A stretch of 64,000 bases of DNA from Juglans regia. Taxonomy: Eukaryota; Streptophyta; Magnoliopsida; Fagales; Juglandaceae. Shown in pieces: positions 55,866-64,000 of this stretch; within the stretch, counting starts at the first letter, position 1; every line of letters begins with the position of its first letter. Both the position numbers and the translations under genes were made by a program. Where the stretch lies: NCBI RefSeq assembly GCF_001411555.2, contig NC_049907.1, forward strand, positions 33,123,866 through 33,187,865, given 5' to 3'. The notes under the pieces were generated by a model. That model was given only the letters and a program-made list of their open reading frames with translations, ran no database searches and had not been told where the DNA came from.

Positions 55866-58197
55866 CCTCCGCCACTCAAGGGAACTCCTCTGCACGTGAC
55901 CCACCTCTATCAAGGTCAGTCCTCTCCTATTCTCCGTGATGATCACCAGCCAAGGTGATTCAACTTTGAATGTTAAAATGGGAACCCGTACGTTTACTAG
56001 AACATGGGAGGAATCCATAGATGTACAGCCGGCCAAATTTTGGGGATCTACTGGTTACCCATGGGTATTCTACTGGGTCCAATGTAAATTCGTTTCTTTT
56101 GTCTACCTTGTGAGCTGCTATTCGTTATACTATTTTGCACTTTTGAATTTTGGATTATGTTATTTTGATTTTCTATTAAAAAAAAAAGTTTCAGAGTGAC
56201 GGACATCGACAGATATTGACAAAGGAATTGGAAGTTGTGGGCTTGCGTCTTAAGAAGAGCCTTCCTCAAATATGTTATTTTCAAGAATGTTTTTGGAATC
56301 TCTCTCTTACCGATAAAAAAAAAAATGATGTTTATGGAATATCAACATTCTCAAGAGTTTTTGTTTGAAGCTTTTCACTTGTATTGATTCTTCTCTTCGA
56401 TTTTTTTATTTGAAATATCTGATAGTGGCGATTACAATGATTCAGCGCGTGTGGTGAGAAGAGTTGCAGAAAGGGGGCAAGAACCACTTGCGGTGATTTT
56501 TGAAAAATTGCCACTATCTTTTAAACGATTGCTATGAATATTCTTATACTGCATGTGTCTCAAGAGTTACCGAAAAATTGAAGATTTAAATTTTTTAATC
56601 TTGAAGGAAAAAAGATAAACTAAGAAATGAGGGAGGGAGAGAACCCAGACCAACTTATATACCGATTTATTTACTAGTTCGGCCATTGTTTACGAAATAA
56701 TATTTAAGAAAATGTTCAAAACACAGAAAGAGTTGTTTCTCAACCCATTTGACTTGATAAAAGTAATTTATAAGGCATCTTATCAATTGTTGTTTTCCTA
56801 AATTAAAAAAAAACAGAGAGAGAAGGGATGAGTAGTGAACTGAACATGAAAGCAAGGGTGGCCAATACAAATTGAGGTCTTAAGGCTAAATTTAAATGAA
56901 TAATTTTTAATTATAATACAATAAAATATAAATTATTATATTAAATTTTTTTCAAAATATTAATAAAATGTGATTTTATTTAAAATCTTTAAATAAAAGT
57001 TTTTGAATTTGTATTAAATACAACAATTTAAAATGAGGTCTTATTATAAATTTTGTGCCTCAATTTAGTAAAATCTTAAAAAAACATTATTTGGAAATAT
57101 AAATTATTCATTTTTTTAAATATTAAATTTAGTATCACGAGGTCTTGAATACATTGAAAAATATAAAAGTTATTTAAATTTTTATTAATGAAATGGTTTC
57201 TATATTATTTCTAAAAGAATTAAAAAAAAAAAAATCTTTTAGTAGGATGGCCCGGATGGGAGCTTAGGCAATGGCCCAAGTGGCCTTGCATTTGTGCCGG
57301 GCTTATGAAAGTTGTGGATTTAGTCACGATGATGCATTTGTACCATAAAAAGATACAAAATGTTAGAGATTAAAAAAAAAAAAAAAAAAAAAGTGAATAT
57401 CTTTAATATATTATACTAGCATAAGATTATAAGTTGTTACAAATTATTATGTCGTTTTCGACTCACGGTGGAGTGACGGCTCCTATAATATAAACGAAAT
57501 GGTCTAAGAGTAATGATATTTTGACCTCTCATTTTATTTGTTCATTTTTATTGTTAATATATTTAATTTTATTTTTAACTTTTTTTATTTACCGATTAAA
57601 GATTATTAGTATATTGATATATATATATATATATTTTAATTTTGTAAAAATATTTAAAACTATTAAAAAATATATAAAATAAAAAAAATAAATTTTATCT
57701 AGGCGCATATCCAGCGATCATGGCTGGCGCCAGCCTAACATTACTCATAGTAAATGGCAAAATGCATGCGTATTGCGTACCCCGGTTGATGGGAATTCGC
57801 CTTCACCGCATTGTTTCTCCATTTCTCCCTTTTATTTATTTATTTATTTATATTTTTTTTACACACGTTAACATTCATCTCAAATGACGAGGACGTGTTT
57901 GTCCCCGAGGTTTTTCCATCACTATTCGGCGGAAAAAAGGTCAATGGATTTGAAATAATACATATTATTAAAAAAAAAAAACTTTAGTCACAAAAATATT
58001 ATATAAAATTAAACCTATAAATTGATATAGCTTAATACAATATATCATATCATAAAATTATTTTTATTATAAATTAAATCTAACAGATTTTATAAAATTA
58101 TATCAATTTATAAATTTATTTATGTGCTTTTTGTGCAAGTAGCACTTTTCTAAAAAAATAAAAAATAAATTGAATTTCTAATTAATTAATGGATTAA
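55866..58197. other. intergenic DNA
   Basis: No supported gene. Mostly AT-rich. 57510-57740 has a possible decayed MITE (GAGTAATGATATTTT at the left, AACATTACTCATAG at the right). Confidence 0.4.
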
Positions 58198-58359
58198 GGT
58201 CTGGTTTAATTTGATAAATCATCTCATCTCATCTAATCATTATAATTTTTTTAAAATTTTTATATAAAATATAATAAAAATTTAATATTTTAAAATAAAA
58301 ATAACATTTTATTTAATTTACAATTTCGCTCTCATCTCTTATAATCAAACCAATCCAAA
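58198..58359. mobile_element. Tourist-like MITE
   Basis: GGTCTGGTTTAATTTGATAA at the left after TAA; ATAATCAAACCAATCCAAA at the right before TAA. CATCTCATCTCATCTAATC marks the family. Confidence 0.65.
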
Positions 58360-59399
58360 TAAAAGAAATTAGAAAAACCAGAACAGCCCAGGTGGCATTT
58401 TTTCAATAGATGTCCAAATAAGCCAATCCACATCATTCCCTTACGTCTTATTTGACCGTATCCGCCAAAAGCGCCTACCGATGCCCATATGCTCCCTTTT
58501 ACAAATTCAAATTAAAGAACCCTATAAAGGATACGAAACGATGGAATTGTTCTTCAAAACACCGTTTCGCATTTGAGTCTGTTTCGTGAAACACAAACCT
58601 TTTTCTTTAATAAATTTTGCACGACTCCATTAGTTTAACCAAATCAAACCAAACTCTTTTGAACCATTCCACATTGACATGACCAACAAACAAATGAAAC
58701 TCGATGGCAAATATGTAATATGTTGTGTAGTTATGTAATTAATATGGTATTTCCATTATTTATTAAATTCATTATTCTATATTTCAAAAAGTAAGAGCTA
58801 ACGTTAATATTAATGCCAGATTTTGCACCCAACAGTTTAGAAAAAATTTATTATTATTATTTTATGATGTGATATTAGATGATAAATTCACAAATAAAAT
58901 ATAATAAATAATTTTTAATTATCTAATATTACATTAATAAATACTGAAAATTAAGATGATGAGTAGTATTATTTAACAGTTTATATAAGAAAGTAATATA
59001 AGAAAGGAAAAACAACAAAAGAAAAAAAAACCCAGAAATTTACGTCTAAATCTGTGTTTCTTTAATAATAAATAAATGAGATAAGAGAGTAAAATAAAAA
59101 TATAATATACAATTAACTAAATAAATAAGTATGAAAATATTAAAAAGAAAGGAGGGGGAAAAAACAAGAAGATGCGTAGATAGGAAAGCACACGTTAGAA
59201 ACACCAGCTCTTAATAAGCTGTGTTTACACATAACACATACAAACTACACACCCTTAACGCGTCTCCGCTTTCTCTCTCTTTTCCTTAATAAGCGCTTCA
59301 AAAATCTGCTCTCTCTCTCTCTCTAGTCTCTACTAGTTCAGACAAGTTCAAACTCCAGAACCAAAGACGACAGTCACGACACCCCCACCCCCCAGCGAA
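58360..59399 (+). other. upstream region of the COBRA-like gene
   Basis: No gene. AT-rich to about 59150, then pyrimidine-rich leader sequence with (CT)8 at 59309-59324. No convincing TATA box could be fixed. Confidence 0.45.
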
Positions 59400-62077
59400 A
59401 TGTCCGATCGTTTCCGTCACTTCGTCACCGTTTTGGTTCTATTCGCCGTTTTACCATTCTTGGCCGCTCAGTCTCCTTCGACGGGCGCTAATTCGTGCAA
59501 CGGCGTATACTTGTCCTACACTTACAGCAGAGGAACAAAGCTCATGCCAAATCTCACGTCGGATCTGAGCCAGCAGCCCTACCGTTTCGAGTCCGATTTG
59601 ACCGTGCTCAACAACGGGCTCGTGGAGCTTAAGTCTTGGAAGGTCTTCGTGGGGTTCAAGCACGGCGAGTACTTGGTCTCTGCCTCCAACGCCGTTCTGT
59701 CCGACGGCACCAGACTCCCCGGTAGCGTCGAGAACGGAACCGTTTTCTCCGGGTACCCGATGACGGACCTCAAAACGGCGGTGGAGACCGCGGGGGACTT
59801 GACCCAGATTCAAGTCCAGGTCCACCTGGTGGGGACGCAGTTCGGTGTTGCTCCACCTGAGATTCCGTTGCCCTCTAACATTTCGCTTGCCAATGATGGT
59901 TGGCTTTGTACTAGCTCATCTGCAGAAGGTAACTATATTTTTCTATCTTGATTTTGGTTATTTTTTAAACAGGGATTTGGTGGCTTATTTTTTTCGGTTT
60001 CCTTGGATTCTTGTTCGTGTATACTATGGTATATGGGTAGTTGGTGCTCTTCATATTCGTTGCGTTCTATTGAGTTTTAGTAGTGTTTTTTCCGGTAGAT
60101 TCGAGTTCTCTGCATCTTTTGGGCTTACTCCGTTAAAACCTTCACGATCGAGTTCGTAAATCTGTTTGGAACTTAGTAAAAAGAAAATGTAAAGGGTTAA
60201 AGTTATGGCAGTTTTATTTTCTTTCACTACAAAATTATCGGTTTGCCCAAAAAGATGCTAGAAAATATCAGTAATATGCAAAACAATTCTTGGTATGAGT
60301 TGAATTCCTTTGGTTAAGAAACTGGATCAATATTTTGTCAACATTGCGTGCTATTATGAAGTGGACCATGTCAACTTGTGTGAGACGACCATATTTTTGT
60401 AAATTTGCCTCAGTTTGTTGACCTGTCTGATGAATTTTTAGTTGCCTCATTGAGGAGAAAAGTCTTTCCGAGGCATAGTTACGGTAAAATGACATGGAGA
60501 GTGAAAGAAAGTTCTGCACACTCGAGAATTTATTTGATTTGATGTTGGTTTTTTTATAAACATTAGTATAATTACACTTGATGTCCGAAGACAACATATA
60601 GTTTTTATGATGCATAGGGTTTGTGCTTGAATTGGATGTGTTCATGAGCATGAATGTTGGTTTCTCAGGGAATGTTACTGAAGTTTGTTGCACGCAAGAC
60701 CCGAGTGCTAAATCAAACATGACTGTAGATGAGGAGTTCCTGCCTCGCCAGAGTGGTGACCTTACTATTATGTATGATGTGATCCAAACATATGAGTCGA
60801 ACTACTTGGCACAGGTCACACTCTCAAACCAAAACTCTCTTGGCCGTCTCGATAACTGGAAATTGAGCTGGGAATGGACAAGAGGCGAATTCATCAATGC
60901 GATGAAAGGGGCATATCCATCTGTTGTCGATTCTTCTGAATGCGTATTCGGCGCGCAAGGTGCATATTACCAGGAATTAGACTTCTCCACTGTATTAAAT
61001 TGTGAAAGAACTCCAACCATAATTGACCTGCCTCCAACCAAGTACAATGACACGATCCTTGGTTTGACCCCGTATTGTTGCCGAAATGGTACGATCTTGC
61101 CACGAGAGATGGACCCAAGCAAGTCAATTTCTGCATTCCAGGTTCAAGTGTATAAAATGCCACCAGATCTCAATCGATCGCTGCTTATTGCACCAGTGAA
61201 TTGGAAGATCAAAGGTACACTCAACCCTGATTATCAATGTGGCCAGCCAGTGCGGGTGAGTCCTAGCCAATTTCCAGATCGAAGTGGCTTACCAGTAAAT
61301 TCAACTGCAATTGCCAGTTGGCAGGTCGTCTGCAATATAACACATCCCAAGGGAGAAAGCCCCAAATGCTGCGTCTCATTTTCAGCATACTATAATGAGT
61401 CTATCATTCCATGCAAAACTTGTGCATGTGGGTGCCCTAGTAACACAGCTCGTACTTGTAGTTCAACAACTCCAGCTATGCTTCTTCCATCAAATGCGCT
61501 TCTTTTGCCTTTTGAAAATCGGACTGCCTTGGCCACAGCTTGGGCTGAACTTAATCATCAACCAGTACCAAACCCGATGCCCTGTGGAGATAACTGTGGG
61601 GTCAGTATTAACTGGCATTTGTACACAGATTACAATAACGGATGGAGTGCAAGAATCACGATATTCAATTGGGATGAAACTACCTTTGCTGATTGGTTTG
61701 CTGCAGTGCAGTTGGACAAGGCAACACCTGGTTTTCAGGCAATGTACTCATTCAATGGAACAACCTTGGCCTTAAATGGAGTCAACAATACGATATTCAT
61801 GCAGGGTAATCCTGGATTAAATTATCTTGTGGCAGAAACAGATGCAGCTAACCCAGAAAGGGATCCCAGGGTGCCTGGTAAACAACAGTCTGTGATCTCC
61901 TTCACTAAGAAAAAGACCCCTGGAATTAGTGTGACTAATGGAGATGGGTTTCCCACTAAAGTATACTTCAATGGAGAGGAGTGTTCATTGCCTTCAGTAT
62001 TTCCAACCGGTGGTGGGAATAGAAGGGGTCCACTTATACTTCTTTCAGTCCTAGCGCTTCTGTCCATGTTCATATAG
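59400..62077 (+). CDS. COBL7: COBRA-like protein, COBL7 type, GPI-anchored
   Basis: 645 aa in two exons, 59400-59928 and 60669-62077. The 740-bp intron has donor GAAG|GTAACT and acceptor TTTCTCAG (phase 1); the joined codon is GGG. Residues 1-23 form a signal peptide ending LAAQ. The long N-terminal part ([13 protein letters not shown] ... [10 protein letters not shown]) is the extra domain of the COBL7-11 subgroup, and it explains the length (about 650 versus 430-460 in COBRA itself). The second part has the COBRA domain: [23 protein letters not shown], then the hallmark CCVS at 410-413 with CKTCACGC after it. The last 22 residues are hydrophobic after a GGG/N site, a typical GPI signal. COBRA proteins sit on the outer plasma membrane and affect cellulose microfibril orientation and anisotropic growth. 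Several N-glycosylation sites (NXS/T) are visible. The specific symbol rests on length and exon structure. Confidence 0.92.
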
Positions 62078-63088
62078 CAATAGCCGGGGAATAAGGGAAC
62101 TTGGGGCATTGTTGGGTTCTGTATTTGTTGCTGATTTTTTTATTCGTTGGGTGATTAGGTTGATATTGCTTAACCAGGAGATTTGGCAGTTTCTTCCTCG
62201 ACAGAAGAGGTGTACACTATAATTATTATACATATGGTACCTTTTTTTTATTTTTTGGCAAAGGAGATTTTATCAAAAGGTGTAACTCAAGTTCTTAAAA
62301 GGTGCAGAAGGTATAAGCTCAAGTACTTTCACTATGGTGAGAAGGGAAATGAAAACAATTACGAGCAAGTATAAAGCGAGCAGGAATTTTATATTTTGTG
62401 TAAACATCATTGAACTCTGTTGCTCCGCTGGATTGTTGATACCATACATAATTACATTTCATGTTTCAGACACTCCCTTAATTGGATAGATCATCGTTTG
62501 ATGTAGTGCATCTTGTGAGTTTTTAGTTAGAGACCCCTACACGGGGTGAGTATATGCCTACGGTTGTTGTATTTGTACCAACCTAGGGCGGCTTCCGCCC
62601 CTCTCGGGGTGGAGGCCACTCTGGCTTGGTTCGTGCCTATCCACTCCGAGAGGGGCAAGTGTCCTACATGGGTGAAGCTACTCCTTGCTGCCATCCATTG
62701 CACGTTTTCTCTCAAGAAATCTTTAAAAGATTTCATTATTGACCTGAAAATAGTGGGAATAATGTATTACGTTTTTATAAGAGAAATATCACTGCTTATG
62801 TTAAATTTTTTCTTCCCTAATTATATTTACTGATATTAACAGCCAATTTATGTACAAAAATCTAATAACTAACTGATTACTAGTTGACCCTAGCAACCGC
62901 TTGACAATCATCTGGAATTATCTTAAAATCCTAGCACATAAAACACGAGTGGTGTAGATTCACGGGCTACCTACACGTAAAACATTAACAGTGTAAAAAA
63001 AACTGCACTAACCCCGTGAATTTCTCCGGTCTACAAAACATATCCCCATTAAACATCCATACCTAAAGGGATAGTGCTAGTCGGCCAC
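62078..63088 (+). other. 3' UTR of the COBRA-like gene and spacer
   Basis: The 3' UTR probably ends near 62450. At 62590-62617 GCTTCCGCCCC and GGGGTGGAGGC form a short GC-rich hairpin in a GC-richer patch (62530-62700), probably a repeat fragment. No further gene. Confidence 0.4.
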
Positions 63089-63450
63089 TAGGGGTGAAAA
63101 GAAAAACCGGTGAACCGATAAACCGGACCGGTTTGGTCCCGTACCGGGTTTGATTCGGTCCAATACCGATTTCATTTTTATCAAAATCGATCTGGTTTCA
63201 AATTTTTTTTTTCTAACACCAAATCGGACTTGTTCATATACATATATATTTTAATTTCTTATATTGTATAAAATATTTTTTATATGATTTTATGTAAAAT
63301 AATTTTGTATTATATGATAATTTACTAATTAAAATAATATTAAATTTTAAAATATTATATAAATAACTATATATTATCACTATAGTCTATTGTATTAATA
63401 GTTCTACTAATACTATATACATTATAATTTACTATAATATATCACTATAT
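63089..63450 (+). mobile_element. hAT-like element, left part
   Basis: Starts TAGGGGTGAAAAGAAAAACC, then CCGGTTTGGTCCCGTACCGG, TTTGATTCGGTC and TCTAACACC, as at 54068. The AT-rich middle runs into the next element. No right end in the window. Confidence 0.5.
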
Positions 63451-63454
63451 TCCT

Positions 63455-64000
63455 GCTCCATGTTGTTCGGTCTCCCAAGGCCACCTACCGACGTCAATCA
63501 ACGCTGGCGTCGCCTCAGTTTCCACATCACTACTTCTTCCGACAGTTGAGAAGGCTAAAGCATGTCGGTCCACGTGTTGGGCCCTTCATTGGCCCGTATC
63601 CCTCACGTGTTTGAGAGGTGCCCCCTCGCACGATTCGGTCTTTTGGGCTCCCCCAAGGCTACCTGCCCTGGCCATTTAATACTAGCGTCGTCTCGATTCT
63701 TGAGGCCTCTTTGCTTTTGACTTTCACGCTGTGCAGGGCGCATTTGCCAGCGCCCCTCGCTCTTCATTGATCCATGCTCGCCACGCATCTACCCCACGTT
63801 AGCATTGCCTCGTGCCGTTTGGCCTTCCAGAGGCCATCAACCCGTAACATCAAGCGGTGTCTTGATTCACGTGCGAGCCTATATAGGGCCCACGTATTCC
63901 TCTGTTTTCGTCATTTTGCTTCCTCCTCCATTGTTGCCTTTGCTTGCTTTCTTCTTCCTCACTCCAAATCCCCTGTCATTCGCAGTTGAGTCTTTTGCCT
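63455..64000 (+). mobile_element. LTR-like sequence, cut by the window end
   Basis: GC-richer sequence with two degenerate copies of a block (GGTCTCCCAAGGCCACCTACC...GCTGGCGTCGCCTC near 63470, and GGCTCCCCCAAGGCTACCTGCC...CTAGCGTCGTCTCG near 63650). A TATA box CCTATATAGGGCC lies at about 63880, then a CT-rich leader. This is the layout of a retrotransposon LTR, but no second copy is in the window. Confidence 0.4.

Noticed and set aside
59451..59825. 124-codon ORF antisense to the COBRA-like first exon
   Set aside because: Shadow of a GC-rich coding exon; no domain of its own.
1..64000. tRNA, rRNA and CRISPR features
   Set aside because: No cloverleaf with A and B boxes, no rRNA sequence and no regularly spaced short direct repeats with unique spacers were recognised; CRISPR is not expected in plant nuclear DNA.

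Overview
This is nuclear DNA from a woody eudicot. The evidence is spliced genes with GT-AG introns, plant-specific families (LLM-domain GATA factor, COBRA-like GPI protein, extensin-like protein), AT-rich intergenic DNA, and nested plant retrotransposons and MITEs. The repeated MITE family with GAGATGAGTTGAG-type arms looks like one I associate with Fagales, perhaps walnut or hickory. That placement is recognition only and uncertain. Host genes are sparse: three convincing ones in 64 kb. These are a B-class GATA factor (2.2-2.8 kb, +), a secreted proline-rich extensin-like protein (28.3-28.8 kb, -) and a COBRA-like 7-type protein (59.4-62.1 kb, +). The rest is mostly transposable elements.

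Layout. 0-8 kb: Tourist-like MITEs, the GATA gene, a GC-rich element with long inverted repeats just downstream of it, and an LTR fragment. 8-11.5 kb: a broken GRF zinc-finger gene in otherwise unremarkable sequence. 11.5-16.4 kb: a complete, young Ty1/copia element on the minus strand with one uninterrupted 1467-codon ORF and LTRs that differ at two positions. 17.5-25.6 kb: an approximately 8.06 kb Mutator-like element with an exact 9-bp target duplication and degenerate terminal inverted repeats. It has inserted into what looks like a Ty3/gypsy LTR. 26-34 kb: the extensin-like gene and AT-rich DNA with MITEs. 34.6-42.8 kb: a nest of a copia remnant, two hAT-type elements, a gypsy deletion derivative and a gypsy LTR with a GC-rich island. 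43.5-45 kb: another hAT-type element and a hairpin MITE. 46.7-53.0 kb: a non-autonomous LTR element with tandem repeats and a decayed antisense gene. 53-59 kb: hAT-like and MITE pieces. 59-64 kb: the COBRA-like gene and further LTR or hAT-like fragments.

The most notable system is the 17.6-25.6 kb Mutator-like element. From its left end runs a FAR1/FRS-type MULE transposase gene (FAR1 zinc finger, DDE core, SWIM finger) with two in-frame TAG stops. From its right end, convergently, runs an intact two-exon gene for a small GRF-zinc-finger, coiled-coil, membrane-tailed protein. This two-gene convergent layout is like maize MuDR (mudrA/mudrB) but with an unrelated second gene. A second, broken, intronless GRF/coiled-coil/TM gene lies 8 kb away. 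All boundaries, repeat alignments and splice sites were read by eye; no similarity search was run.
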